This document shows, piece by piece, positions 53,401-63,249 of a stretch of DNA of 64,000 nt (position 1 is its first letter; each line of letters begins with the position of its first letter). Made by a program: the position numbers and the translations under genes. The notes below the pieces were generated by a model. That model saw nothing but the letters and a program-made list of their open reading frames with translations, ran no database searches and had not been told where the DNA came from. This DNA is from Lachnospiraceae bacterium (lineage in GTDB: Bacteria; Bacillota; Clostridia; Lachnospirales; Lachnospiraceae), in the NCBI GenBank assembly GCA_910576335.1, contig CAJTIU010000020.1, positions 31,294 through 95,293 of the forward strand. Direction: 5' to 3'.

Positions 53401-54498
53401 TTACTTAAAACAATTTAGAATTTTAACAACGTAGTCTATTTCTTTGTCTGTCATGCCGTAATACAGAGGAAGACTCAATTCTGTTGCACTGATTTCTTCC
53501 GCAATTGGTAATTGCCCTGTACTAATATTAAGTTCTTTATAACATCCTTGCATATGCATTGGTATTGGATAATGTCTATTAGTTCCGATATTATTTTTAT
53601 TTAAAAATTGATCCAATTCATCCCTGCGATTGCAGCGAATACCAAAAATATGCCAGACCGGAACAACATTTGGAGTCACATAGGGAAGAATTATTTCTGG
53701 GTGAACAATCTCTTTTTGGTAGCGTTCTGCAATTCTACGACGTTCCATATTCATTTTATCAAGGTATGGTAGCTTCGCTAATAAAAATGCGGCCTGAATC
53801 TCATCAAGTCTGGAATTATGTCCCTTATAAATATGATGATACTTGTAATCTGATCCGTAATTGCATAATGCACGTACCTTATCCGCAAGTTCTTTATTGT
53901 TTGTTACAACTGCACCGGCATCGCCTAGTGCGCCGAGATTTTTTCCTGGATAAAAACTAAATCCCGCAATGTCTCCAAAAGAGCCAGCTTTTTGACCCTT
54001 ATATACAGCCCCATGTGCTTGTGCACAGTCTTCAACCACATAAAGATTATATTTTTTTGCAATCTTTATAATCAAGTCCATATCACATACTTGTCCATAC
54101 AAATGAACAGGTATAATTGCTTTGGTTCTTTCTGTTATTTTTTCTTCTATTTTCTGAGGATCAATATTAAATGTACGGATATCCGGTTCAACAAATACAG
54201 GAGTAGCACAAGTATATGTAACTGCCAATGCTGTAGCAATATATGTATTTGATGGAACTATGACTTCATCATTTGAACCAATTCCTAAAGCTTTTAGTGC
54301 TATCATCAACGCGTCAAGACCATTACCTGTCCCAACACAATACTTAACGCCACAAAATTCTGCAAAAGCTTCCTCAAAAGCCTTATCTTCTGCACCTGCT
54401 ATATACCATGATCTTTTATAAACTCTTTCAAATGCAGTTCTTAAGTCTTCGTCTAATTCTCGCTCCATAGGTAAGAAGCTCACAAAAGGTACATTCAT
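53401..54498 (-). CDS. DegT/DnrJ/EryC1 sugar aminotransferase (FdtB/QdtB-like)
   Basis: A 365-residue PLP enzyme with [24 protein letters not shown] at the start, [19 protein letters not shown], the [19 protein letters not shown] segment and [21 protein letters not shown], which holds the PLP lysine. Directly downstream of an FdtA/QdtA-type isomerase it should aminate a dTDP-3-keto-6-deoxyhexose. The two genes are 2 bp apart. Confidence 0.93.
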   Translation of the reverse strand: MNVPFVSFLPMERELDEDLRTAFERVYKRSWYIAGAEDKAFEEAFAEFCGVKYCVGTGNGLDALMIALKALGIGSNDEVIVPSNTYIATALAVTYTCATPVFVEPDIRTFNIDPQKIEEKITERTKAIIPVHLYGQVCDMDLIIKIAKKYNLYVVEDCAQAHGAVYKGQKAGSFGDIAGFSFYPGKNLGALGDAGAVVTNNKELADKVRALCNYGSDYKYHHIYKGHNSRLDEIQAAFLLAKLPYLDKMNMERRRIAERYQKEIVHPEIILPYVTPNVVPVWHIFGIRCNRRDELDQFLNKNNIGTNRHYPIPMHMQGCYKELNISTGQLPIAEEISATELSLPLYYGMTDKEIDYVVKILNCFK

Positions 54499-54500
54499 TT

Positions 54501-54932
54501 TTATTCCCCTTTCCCTTTGGCAGCAGTATCATCACAATTTTCTACATATTCAAGGAAATCCTCATAATTCCGTATATAATCAGACTCATCATAAAGTTCT
54601 GAAGCCAGCACCATAAGAACGGCGTCTGGTGAAAAATCATACATTTCCCGCCACATATTATTAGAAACATAGAGACCTTCGTAAGGCTTTTCTAATGGAA
54701 CAACTTTTTTTTCTTTTCCATTGTCCAAACGAATTTTGCAACTGCCATGAATACAAACCAGAATTTGTTGGAGATGTCTATGGGCATGAAATCCTCGTAT
54801 AACATCTTTGGCAGTATCATACATATAATAAACACGCTTTATTCTAAATGGAATATCTCTAAATTCCTCTAATGCAATCAATTGTCCGCGGTCGTCACCG
54901 TGAGGCTGGAATACATATTTTATAACTTGCAT
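54501..54932 (-). CDS. FdtA/QdtA-type dTDP-sugar 3,4-ketoisomerase (WxcM-like)
   Basis: A 143-residue cupin: [30 protein letters not shown], then [25 protein letters not shown] with the active-site histidines, and [27 protein letters not shown]. Such enzymes move the keto group of dTDP-4-keto-6-deoxyglucose to C3, giving a Fuc3N or Qui3N precursor. The dTDP-glucose synthase and dehydratase genes are not in the window. ATG 54932 has GGAGG upstream. Confidence 0.92.
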   Translation of the reverse strand: MQVIKYVFQPHGDDRGQLIALEEFRDIPFRIKRVYYMYDTAKDVIRGFHAHRHLQQILVCIHGSCKIRLDNGKEKKVVPLEKPYEGLYVSNNMWREMYDFSPDAVLMVLASELYDESDYIRNYEDFLEYVENCDDTAAKGKGE

Positions 54933-54948
54933 TATCGTATCCTCCATG

Positions 54949-55950
54949 CTATAAAAGACATTGTAAATTCCTATAGTATTTTTGGGCATTTTGCTTTATA
55001 AATTTATAAAATTTCTGTTCTTCTTTTTCTTTCTCTTTCAAGAGTGCAATGAAATTATAAAACTCACTATCATGTCGGGCATAAAAATTTATTTTTTTCC
55101 GTTTTAAATATGATATATATTTATCTAATCGAAATATTTTGGGCAAAGTATTATGTAATGCAAACCAAAAAAATAATTTTTCTAATCCTTTTGTGTCTTT
55201 ATAGTATAGCCTTTTTAGTAGTTCCATTTCTTTTTCAAATGGAGAGTTTACAATATTTGAATTGCTTACCGACTTTGAATGAACTCTATATAAAACAATG
55301 ATTTCTTTATTAAAAATTACATTTAATTTTGGTTCATTTTTCAGCATTGAATACCAAGTTGGATCATCCTCAAATAATCTAAATTTCGTATTATACTCTG
55401 AGCACTTTGCATTAATATAGAGTTTTTTTTGAAATAATGTTGATGGAGAATGAAATAATCCTCCTTTTCTCATTGCTTTCAAGAGAAAGACTCTGTCCTG
55501 AAACTTTTTCATATTATAATGATAACTTTTCAACCATTCAAGATTCAGCTTTACAATACCGTCTTTTATTTCCATTCTTACAAATGTCGATAACGATTTT
55601 GCATCAAGATTAACGTATTTTTCAAATAAATTTCCGGAACTAATAAGATCGTCTCCGGCAATAATTTTAAAGTATGTAGTAGAAATATTATTTATAATAA
55701 CATTAAAATTTCTAACAGTTCCCTGGTTTTCACTATTGCGGATCATTTTTACATTTCTAAATAGAGTACGATTTTCATTTATCCAGTATTGAACCAAATT
55801 ATAGGTTTGGTCTTTTGAGGCGTCATCTACTAAAATAATATCTATCATACAGTCTAAGCCAAAATGCTCTTTCTGATATTTAATACTTTCTAATGTTTCC
55901 AAAATATAATTTTCCTGATTATATGCTAATATTCCAAATGAAAATTCCAT
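54949..55950 (-). CDS. GT2 family glycosyltransferase
   Basis: A 333-residue GT2 enzyme: FSFGILAYNQENYILETLESIKYQ, IILVDDASKDQT, ISTTYFKIIAGDDLISSGN. The start is uncertain; ATG 55950 gives the family-standard N-terminus but a weak ribosome binding site, and the frame is open to 55995. Confidence 0.87.
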   Translation of the reverse strand: MEFSFGILAYNQENYILETLESIKYQKEHFGLDCMIDIILVDDASKDQTYNLVQYWINENRTLFRNVKMIRNSENQGTVRNFNVIINNISTTYFKIIAGDDLISSGNLFEKYVNLDAKSLSTFVRMEIKDGIVKLNLEWLKSYHYNMKKFQDRVFLLKAMRKGGLFHSPSTLFQKKLYINAKCSEYNTKFRLFEDDPTWYSMLKNEPKLNVIFNKEIIVLYRVHSKSVSNSNIVNSPFEKEMELLKRLYYKDTKGLEKLFFWFALHNTLPKIFRLDKYISYLKRKKINFYARHDSEFYNFIALLKEKEKEEQKFYKFIKQNAQKYYRNLQCLL

Positions 55951-56064
55951 TATTCTTTTGCACAATGCCTGACAAAGCATCTTCCTTTCTTTCAAAAATT
56001 AAATCGTTAATAAAAGAGTCATGTCTCTGACCATTCTATCGCTTACTTCATCTGCTTTTATTTA

Positions 56065-57201
56065 TCATAATTTAAATACTTCAAAGAAAAAGTTGTTGTT
56101 AAATAATGGCTGGATAATTGTTTTTACCATGGAATCATCTCTCAGTACAAGCATCCACAAATTTATAATTGAAAAAGCAAATAATGCTATATGTATCAAA
56201 ACATTTTTAGGAGTTGTTGCTAGATAGCCTTTTGTACTTTGCTTTATACTATTACTAATAATGATATAATTAAATACAGTCATACCTTCTTGAATTCTGT
56301 AAACTTCTGTTGTATATTGAACCATTACACTGACAATACATAAAACAATTACATTAGATTTAATGGCAAAATTAATTGCAGGGCTCTTTTCCTTTTTTTC
56401 TGTCATTTGCAGCCATATTAATATGGCAAAAATCATAATTGCATAAGCACTTACTCTTAAGATTGCTGAATGAAAATATACACTCTGATATATTTTTCGA
56501 TAATCTGAAGACAAATAAACTGCCATTCTATTTATTGCTCCAAATAGCGAAAATATCTTAAGTAAGTTCTCCGGAGTGAAAATAAAAGTAAAAAACATAT
56601 TAAAAATAAAAGTAAAAATAATGGTAGACTTTAATGACAATTTTTTCGCAATGAGAAGTAATCCCCAAAACAGACTGACTGTATGGATGCCTGTTGCAAT
56701 GATAATAAATAAAATATATAACAAGTCATTTATTGTGAATGGTCCTATTTTTCTAGTTGCTTTTACATCATCCGATAAAATAAAACGTAACGCAAAGATG
56801 ATTATCGCTGTTGCTAAAGCATTACGCATTTGGCATACATTTAGTGCAAATGGGTATATCATATATAACATTAAAACAAATGCCGGATACTTCGCATATC
56901 TTTTAATTGTAGAAGAAACCAATAACAATTGAATTAACGTGATCGCAGCTTTAAACTGATAAAAGGAAAAATGAAAAACATGGAATATGCGAATAATTAA
57001 AGCATATAAAAATTCGGTCTGTCCTATCCATAAAGACGGACGTGAATATCGACTTATGTATATAGTTTCATCGGCAATGTCATATACAAAAGCCATAATA
57101 ATCCATGCAAATAAAAAAGCAATGAAAAATAATATTTTGGATTTTTTTAAATAAATCGATAATATTGCTATTAAAATGCACAAAATGATAATTATTAACA
57201 T
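56065..57201 (-). CDS. EpsG/Wzy-type polysaccharide polymerase, locus B
   Basis: A 378-residue protein with ten or more membrane segments. Conserved EpsG-type features are present: ADETIYISRYS near residue 48, then YPFALNVCQMRNALATAIIIFALRFI and the histidine in IFIIIATGIHTVSLFWGLLLI. It would polymerise locus B repeat units. It overlaps the upstream GT4 gene by 7 bp. It is unrelated in detail to the locus A polymerase. Confidence 0.87.
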   Translation of the reverse strand: MLIIIILCILIAILSIYLKKSKILFFIAFLFAWIIMAFVYDIADETIYISRYSRPSLWIGQTEFLYALIIRIFHVFHFSFYQFKAAITLIQLLLVSSTIKRYAKYPAFVLMLYMIYPFALNVCQMRNALATAIIIFALRFILSDDVKATRKIGPFTINDLLYILFIIIATGIHTVSLFWGLLLIAKKLSLKSTIIFTFIFNMFFTFIFTPENLLKIFSLFGAINRMAVYLSSDYRKIYQSVYFHSAILRVSAYAIMIFAILIWLQMTEKKEKSPAINFAIKSNVIVLCIVSVMVQYTTEVYRIQEGMTVFNYIIISNSIKQSTKGYLATTPKNVLIHIALFAFSIINLWMLVLRDDSMVKTIIQPLFNNNFFFEVFKL

Positions 57202-58256
57202 ATGTTTTCATCCTCATATAGTAATGTTAAAAAATTTTTTGCGGAAACATTCCAATTTAATTTCTTTGCTGTTTCATACCCATTTAACTGAATCTTTTCT
57301 CTTAATTTTATATCTTCGATCAATTCAATAAAATTGCATACCATTTTATCAATATCTCCAGGCGGACTAATCAACATATTTTCGTGATCTACACCTAAAT
57401 CCAATACAAAACCTGTGTTTGTTCCAACTACAGCACATTTTGATGCCATTGCCTCCAAAGGCGTCAGCCCCCATCCTTCCTCCAGACTTGGGAAAATGAA
57501 AATATCTGATGAACTATACAAAGACAGCAATTTTTCTTTTGATGGATCTCTATAGTATTCAACCCAATTCGGAAGATTATCTGAACTACATGTTCCAAAC
57601 ATACACAAATGGCACTGAGGATATATTTTCCTTATTTTCTCAAATGCAATTAGGCCATTTTTTACTCCCTTTTTCGGCAGGATATGGTTCAACATCAGAA
57701 AACAAAGCTCCGGTTTATTTTTATTAATGCTTCTATTGTTAAAAAAAATACTATCAATGCCATTAATGACAACAGGAAATGGACCTATATTGAGCTCCTG
57801 TTTTAATCTTTTGTTTATCCATGCAGAAATAACAATTTTATTTAATGAAAGCATATAGGATTGTTTTGCAAATTCTTCATTATCCCATATTTCATAATCT
57901 TGAATAAAATAAAATTTTTTGCCGCATTTATCTGGTAATTTGAAAACATTATACGCTGTAGCCCACAGTGTAGCTATAGTAACATCTGCCTTTCTTATAC
58001 TGCTTCCATTAACCGACCATATCCACTGGATACCCGATTTATTCTTCAGCACAGTTTCTAATAATGTTTTTAGCGTACAATAAAACTGGTGAATTGTATT
58101 TTTCAGTTTAGAGTTATACCTATGCAAATTGAGAGCTTTTATAGGACAATAGATAACAACATCTTCACCTGCTTTTTTCATCAATTCTGCATATGTTCTA
58201 ATTACTTTCATCCCGCCAGAATCTCCCAAGCCTGGCATAATAAAATTAATTTTCAT
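57195..58256 (-). CDS. GT4 family glycosyltransferase
   Basis: A 353-residue GT-B transferase. It begins KINFIMPGLGDSGGMKVIRTYAEL and carries the GT4 C-terminal motif SSSDIFIFPSLEEGWGLTPLEAMASKCAVVGTNTG with the conserved E-x7-E. It overlaps the following (upstream-in-transcript) GT2 gene by 4 bp. Donor sugar unknown. Confidence 0.92.
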   Translation of the reverse strand: MKINFIMPGLGDSGGMKVIRTYAELMKKAGEDVVIYCPIKALNLHRYNSKLKNTIHQFYCTLKTLLETVLKNKSGIQWIWSVNGSSIRKADVTIATLWATAYNVFKLPDKCGKKFYFIQDYEIWDNEEFAKQSYMLSLNKIVISAWINKRLKQELNIGPFPVVINGIDSIFFNNRSINKNKPELCFLMLNHILPKKGVKNGLIAFEKIRKIYPQCHLCMFGTCSSDNLPNWVEYYRDPSKEKLLSLYSSSDIFIFPSLEEGWGLTPLEAMASKCAVVGTNTGFVLDLGVDHENMLISPPGDIDKMVCNFIELIEDIKLREKIQLNGYETAKKLNWNVSAKNFLTLLYEDENIC

Positions 58257-59107
58257 ACAATACCTGTCCTATCCCATGCAGCCTTTAACCCTTTTATAAA
58301 TTGGTTAAACTTCTCTTGTTTGCAATTTTCGTAAAGTAAAATTCTTGCAAGCAGTGTCAATTCTTTTTTTATCATCATATACCATGGAAACATTTTTTTA
58401 TGTTTTCTATTCATGAAAACTATATTCCGGGCCATGTAATAGATTCTAAAGGAACTATGATTATAAACTACAATTTCCTTCCATAAAAATTTCCTGTTTT
58501 CTCCATGTCCCACTTCATGATATAGTCCCATCAAATTAATTCTGCATATACGATATCCAATTTCCCGGAGAGAGTAGCAAATATCAAAATCAACGGCATC
58601 AATAAAAAATTTTTCGTCATAACCTTCTGTCATAAAATACTTTTTTACATTAGTAAATGCAGCAGAAGTAATACAATACGGCACCTCAAGTACATCTGTA
58701 TCTTGCTTTTCATATTTTTCATCATTAAAATTTCTGTCTTTTATAAGACAAGTAAACATACCAACATCTTGTAAATCGTTTCGACATGCATATTTGCAAT
58801 ATTCTTTCACAAGGCTTGAACAAATAATTGAATCTTGATCTAGCGTAAGAACCCAAATATAGCCCTGCTTATTTCCAAATTCCATTATTTGACGTAGCGC
58901 TTTAGCTATTCCTTCATTTTTCACATTTTTAATAATGGTTATGTCATCTGAAAACAAACAATTAACTTCTTCAAAATTATCTGAACCATTATCTACTATT
59001 AGTATGTGCTTCACTTGTACAAGAACAGCATTAATATTATCCTTTAATCTCCCTAAATCAGGATTAAATGTAACGATTCCAACTAAAACCGCATCCAAAT
59101 ATTCCAT
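58253..59107 (-). CDS. GT2 glycosyltransferase, rhamnosyltransferase-like
   Basis: A 284-residue GT2 enzyme with VGIVTFNPDLGRLKDNINAVL, ILIVDNGSDN, VLTLDQDSIICSSL, and YDEKFFIDAVDFDICYSLREIGY, a pattern seen in rhamnosyl- and related transferases. AAAAGGAAAA precedes ATG. Confidence 0.9.
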   Translation of the reverse strand: MEYLDAVLVGIVTFNPDLGRLKDNINAVLVQVKHILIVDNGSDNFEEVNCLFSDDITIIKNVKNEGIAKALRQIMEFGNKQGYIWVLTLDQDSIICSSLVKEYCKYACRNDLQDVGMFTCLIKDRNFNDEKYEKQDTDVLEVPYCITSAAFTNVKKYFMTEGYDEKFFIDAVDFDICYSLREIGYRICRINLMGLYHEVGHGENRKFLWKEIVVYNHSSFRIYYMARNIVFMNRKHKKMFPWYMMIKKELTLLARILLYENCKQEKFNQFIKGLKAAWDRTGIV

Positions 59108-59178
59108 GGTACATTTTCCTTTTTATCATATATCTTATTTTATTAAAGGCAGTTTTACATTTCTCCCACTTGTTACTT

Positions 59179-61143
59179 TTACTTATATCGAAGCATAAAA
59201 TTGTACATAGTTTCATATGGCAATTTTATTTTCAGCATTCTTTTCATAAAACCAGTCTTCCACCTGCTTCTTAAAAAATCTTTCTTAAACTCATACGGAT
59301 GCATTAAATAGAAAAATAAACTCTGTGGTTCAGCCAATTTATGAGTTTCCCCTTCATCGTAGAAATTGAAGTCTGCAAATAATCTAACTGCATCTGCAGA
59401 CGGGTTAGCTCCAATTTGTCTTATAATTTCAAATACATCATCTGCAGAATAATCAAACCCCGACAAAAATTGATTTGTTGAAATTGTTTTAACAAATTTA
59501 AGAGCACTTTCCTGAACCATCTTAATTTTTATATATTCATCCGTTGGCTTTCCGTCTTCCATATATTCATAATCATATCGTATTGCCCTAATTAAACCTT
59601 CCATAGATTCATATTTCTTGACAGAACCTTCTTGTTCAAGAAATAGAAGTTCAAATAGCCCAACAAAACAGCTGCGTTTATCAATAGAGTTAACATTATT
59701 TTTAAAATCGAATAAATAACCATTTATATTCATGTTAGGTAATATTTCAGTATTTCTCTTATAATATGAAGCGATTCCCGTATAATAGCCCGATATATCA
59801 TGCTCTATTTTAAGTTCTGAAAGAGTCTGCTCCAAGTATCGTTGCATGCCGCCAGACCAGCCAATATCTACTATTGCAAATTTAGCACAAAGATCATTTT
59901 GAACAATATATTTTTTTAATAGTTTGTACTCACGCCTTGAATTCTGCTCAATATCTGGAACAATTTCTTTATATAAAGACTGCAAATTTGGATTATCAGC
60001 AATACTTAACCTATCAAAAATAGAAGTTTTTGTTAGACCATGTTTAGCTATAAGGTTTTCATAATCATCTATCTCCAGTCCCACGCCATCAAAAATAGTT
60101 TCTAAAGAAATTAGCTTTGAAGGCGATAGCATATTAAGAATGGTATTAAAGGAACAATCCATCCAAAGAATTGGAACACGAAGACTTCTTCGAGAAACTT
60201 CTAAATAGAATGTTTTAATATCAGTATTTGCGAAACATAAATCAAAAGCTTTCTTTATTATTAATCCATCTCTAGAAAAGAAATAGACTTTTTTTATTTC
60301 TTTTTCATTAACAGCCTTATAGATCCACCTGACATATCCCCATAAAAAGGGGCCAAAACATTCATAACCAAATTTTTGATAATCATTAATCCCAAAAGGT
60401 TCTGTATTATTTAAAAATAAATTTAGTGAATTACATTTTAATTTTCCCGGGAATGAATAGGTATATTTTTTTCGCATATAGTAACGAGGAATTTTAATTG
60501 TGCTTATTCCGAGTTTGCGCGGCTGGCTAAAATCGCCTTCCTTTGAATCCCCAATATGAATTATTTGTGAGGGATTTAATCCATTCTCCTCTAGCAGTAC
60601 TTTAAAAAGGCTGCCATCAATTTTTGCTTTTCTATATGTACTGGAAAGATAAATTTTTATATAATTACAAATTCCGTTAGCATTCAGCACATTTTTTATA
60701 AAAGGTTCGGGGAGATACATATCAGAAGTAATAAATACCAATATTTGTTCGTTAAGGCACCATTGATAAACCTTATATAAGTCTTGATTTAAAGTAAGGA
60801 CAGCCCTTTCTGTTTCTAATTCAATATCCATGCATTTATGCCTGTCTAAATTAGATAAACCTTCTAAATTACAATAGATTTCATCTAGTGCCACTTCTTT
60901 ATGTTTTGAATTTAGCCTTGTTCTCTTTTCAGCCTCAATTCTTCTAGTCTTAAAATTTTTAATTTTGCATTCTTTTTGCACGATTTCAAAAATATCTGTT
61001 GGTTCCTCTACATTACGTTTTAAAAGTGTATCAAATATATCGAAGGAAACTGCCTTATAACCTCTCAGTTTACTTATAATTTCATCAGCCGATATTGGCT
61101 TTCCTAAATAAAAGGTGTTTTTAAGCTTTTTTTTCAAGTTCAC
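59179..61143 (-). CDS. HAD-domain protein of glycan loci, two-part
   Basis: A 654-residue protein. The N-terminal half has a HAD core: SFDIFDTLLKRNVEEPTDIF (motif I), FITSDMYLP (motif II), RKAKIDGSLFKVL and HIGDSKEGDFSQPRKLGI (motif IV). The second half starts with KKVYFFSRDGLIIKKAF and includes FAIVDIGWSGGMQRYLEQTL; this part is shared by HAD-type proteins in capsule loci but I know no activity. GTG 61143 follows GAGGTT; a TTG at 61173 overlapping the upstream gene is open too. It may be a transferase-phosphatase or a sugar-phosphate enzyme. Confidence 0.78.
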   Translation of the reverse strand: MNLKKKLKNTFYLGKPISADEIISKLRGYKAVSFDIFDTLLKRNVEEPTDIFEIVQKECKIKNFKTRRIEAEKRTRLNSKHKEVALDEIYCNLEGLSNLDRHKCMDIELETERAVLTLNQDLYKVYQWCLNEQILVFITSDMYLPEPFIKNVLNANGICNYIKIYLSSTYRKAKIDGSLFKVLLEENGLNPSQIIHIGDSKEGDFSQPRKLGISTIKIPRYYMRKKYTYSFPGKLKCNSLNLFLNNTEPFGINDYQKFGYECFGPFLWGYVRWIYKAVNEKEIKKVYFFSRDGLIIKKAFDLCFANTDIKTFYLEVSRRSLRVPILWMDCSFNTILNMLSPSKLISLETIFDGVGLEIDDYENLIAKHGLTKTSIFDRLSIADNPNLQSLYKEIVPDIEQNSRREYKLLKKYIVQNDLCAKFAIVDIGWSGGMQRYLEQTLSELKIEHDISGYYTGIASYYKRNTEILPNMNINGYLFDFKNNVNSIDKRSCFVGLFELLFLEQEGSVKKYESMEGLIRAIRYDYEYMEDGKPTDEYIKIKMVQESALKFVKTISTNQFLSGFDYSADDVFEIIRQIGANPSADAVRLFADFNFYDEGETHKLAEPQSLFFYLMHPYEFKKDFLRSRWKTGFMKRMLKIKLPYETMYNFMLRYK

Positions 61144-61169
61144 GTCCGTAACCTCTTGGGATCCGATGA

Positions 61170-61673
61170 TCAAATTTGCATAACAATTTCGTTCACAATT
61201 TTTTCAAACTCATCACAGAATTTAGCATTGTTATAATTAATTTCACTGTTCATGCCAAAAACAATTTCATCATACTCTTTAATTGTTTTGCCGAGATTAT
61301 TTATGTTTTCGACAACAATAATTGTTTTCATGCGTTCTTGTACAATCCTGGAGAATTCAATTTGATGATTATTTACATGTTCATTAAATTCCTTTTTTCT
61401 AGGAATAACTATCGGAATTTTTCCAACTTGAAGAGGCATTATAAAGCTAGAGGGCCCTCCGTGGGTAATTACAATTCTTGCATCAGATACATTTTTCAGC
61501 ATCTCCTGATATGAAAAAAATTCTTTATATATACAATTCTTTGGTTTGTATGTACTATACCCTGTTTGTATTATGATCTCTTCTGTTATCTCTTCACTTT
61601 GAGCCAATCTATCCACGTATTCCACAAGCCGATTAAAGGGTTGTTCGTGAGTTCCAACTGTTACAAATATCAT
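61170..61673 (-). CDS. Alg13-like glycosyltransferase subunit (EpsF/PssE type)
   Basis: A 167-residue GT28 C-terminal-type protein: MIFVTVGTHEQPFNRLVEYVDRL, GYSTYKPKNC, VITHGGPSSFIMPLQVGKIPIVIPRKKEFNEHVNNHQ. This is the catalytic, donor-binding half of a two-chain enzyme that adds the second sugar. The membrane half is the next gene upstream. ATG 61673 has GAGGGAATGG upstream. Confidence 0.92.
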   Translation of the reverse strand: MIFVTVGTHEQPFNRLVEYVDRLAQSEEITEEIIIQTGYSTYKPKNCIYKEFFSYQEMLKNVSDARIVITHGGPSSFIMPLQVGKIPIVIPRKKEFNEHVNNHQIEFSRIVQERMKTIIVVENINNLGKTIKEYDEIVFGMNSEINYNNAKFCDEFEKIVNEIVMQI

Positions 61674-61692
61674 TTTTAATACCATTCCCTCA

Positions 61693-62142
61693 TTAAAATA
61701 TACTGCCCAAATTCACAGCTTTAGGATAAACATTTTTCATCTCTTCCCATTCAACAATAAACTTGTCTGTTACAGGATAGACCATTTTTCCGGTTACAGT
61801 CGATTTATCAAAACGGTCAAAAACTTCTATATAAATGGTCTTTGCACCCAAAAGTTTCCCAAGATAAAAAAATGGAACAGCAACAGCTGCACCAGATGAA
61901 ATAATTAACTCTGGTTTTTCTTTTCTTAACACTCTCCATGCCAACTTTGTATTTATGATAAGTGCCTTTACCGAACGATTTGTTGGATAGTAGCAAGGAT
62001 ACATCTTCTCATCTGCAAGTAAAGTCCTGGCATCAGTTTTATCAAAAGTTACCCAAAACCTTTCTTGTTTCTTCCAAAAAGGTTTCAACATATATAGATG
62101 GGTCAAGTGTCCCCCCGATGAACCAACCAAACATACTTTCAT
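61693..62142 (-). CDS. Alg14-like glycosyltransferase subunit (EpsE/PssD type)
   Basis: A 149-residue Alg14 protein: MKVCLVGSSGGHLTHLYML, LIISSGAAVAVPFFYLGKLLGAKTIYIEVFDR. It anchors the Alg13-like partner at the membrane and binds the lipid acceptor. ATG 62142 has TAAGGAGC upstream. It is the first intact gene of locus B; the initiating sugar-phosphate transferase that normally precedes this pair is absent. Confidence 0.93.
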   Translation of the reverse strand: MKVCLVGSSGGHLTHLYMLKPFWKKQERFWVTFDKTDARTLLADEKMYPCYYPTNRSVKALIINTKLAWRVLRKEKPELIISSGAAVAVPFFYLGKLLGAKTIYIEVFDRFDKSTVTGKMVYPVTDKFIVEWEEMKNVYPKAVNLGSIF

Positions 62143-62361
62143 AATTTTCTTGCTCCTTAAAATTCCCAAATCATTCCTTCAAGGGACCATGAAGTCATAC
62201 TTTTGTTCACTATTATCAATTTTGCAGTATATTGATGAGAATCTCACTCATCGCCTAATTGATCACACCGGTAATTGTCAAATGGAACACTGAAGCCACA
62301 TCCTTTTACTTCAAGAATGCTGTCTGCATGGAAAGCCTCCCGTTGGATAACAATGGAAAGA
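62143..62361. other. Region upstream of glycan locus B
   Basis: About 220 bp without an intact gene. It must contain the start of locus B transcription unless that comes from the decayed region beyond; I see no clear promoter. Confidence 0.4.
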
Positions 62362-62677
62362 GGAATCAACAGGGCAAAGACAGTATTGTATGTTATGGCA
62401 GATAGATTGGGAGACTTAGGAGAGATGGATGAATTAATGAAGGTGATTGGCATGAACAGGGCTTGGACAGAAACTGATAAACAAGGGAAAAGAAGAAGGA
62501 AAAGCAGAGAGAAGAGCTGAATGGAAGGCAGACGAAAGATCCGGTGAAATTGTAGATGTGGTCTATGAATTCGGCCTGTTTGGAGGTACTTTTTCAGACC
62601 GCCTGCAAGGGAAATTGGATATATCTTTTCAAAAAGTCCGGGAGTATTTCAATATGTTCAGAAAGCAGATATCATAG
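62362..62677 (+). pseudogene. Frameshifted C-terminal gene fragment
   Basis: The plus strand encodes ERGINRAKTVLYVMADRLGD and LMKVIGM, then shifts frame at ATGAACAGGG (one extra A would explain it) into TGLGQKLINKGKEEGKAERR ... VVYEFGLFGGTFSDRLQGKL and stops at 62677. The helical segment, Lys/Glu-rich linker and C-terminal block suggest one original protein whose beginning is gone. I cannot name its family with confidence. Confidence 0.6.
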
Positions 62678-62789
62678 GCTGATGGAGCAGGCTTAATCAT
62701 GAGTTCCTCCCAACTTATCATCGCACAGCTCAGAGATGGTTAGGATCTTTAACCAGATTCGTATACAGCCCACATCTATAGAATTTCTA

Positions 62790-63085
62790 TTATAGTTTTT
62801 CCTCGAATTCATTTGCCTGTATGTGCACAAATGGCATTATGTCAAGTGCGATCGCATCTTTAAGGGAATATGCAATTTGCAGCATAACTTCATCCGGATC
62901 AGCAATTTCCACAATTACACCATCTTTTGTGATTCCAACCAAAACAGTGCCTCCATCTGCATTGGCAAAAACTCAAGCCACACTCGTTAAGAGACTCCTT
63001 GCTCATTTCCTTCGTCACAGAAATCTTAAGCTCATCCGACAGCGCCGGTATCTTCTCTTTATAAGTCCTCTCTCTTTAATCATCT
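62790..63085 (-). pseudogene. Remnant of an AlbA_2/Schlafen-type DNA-binding gene
   Basis: On the minus strand FANADGGTVLVGITKDGV, IADPDEVMLQIAYSLKDAI and LDIMPFVHIQANEF match the N-terminal AlbA_2 domain of RecG-like/Schlafen-type proteins. The sequence upstream (ALSDELKISVTKEMSKE) is in another frame, and a TAA after EEKL cuts the domain short. At least one frameshift and loss of the C-terminal part make this a dead fragment. Confidence 0.65.
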
Positions 63086-63249
63086 CCCATTACCACCATG
63101 CAATAAGTTTAAGCCAGGGAGAGGCAAAAATGTTGATCACAAATTACATCATTTATTTGAGCCTGAAATTAGAATTTCGCATGGATTTCTATTGCAATCC
63201 CCATGACCCCTATAGTATACTTTAAATAACAAAGGAAAGGATAAGGAAA

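Noticed and set aside
62275..62520. Plus-strand frame of 81 codons read as an intact small protein
   Set aside because: The part before about 62360 does not look coding and the frame is lost at a likely single-base insertion; the better reading is a frameshifted remnant.
62821..63225. 134-codon plus-strand frame
   Set aside because: It lies antisense to the AlbA_2-type remnant, has no plausible start site, and its composition (Ser, Ile, Thr rich) is that of a shadow frame.
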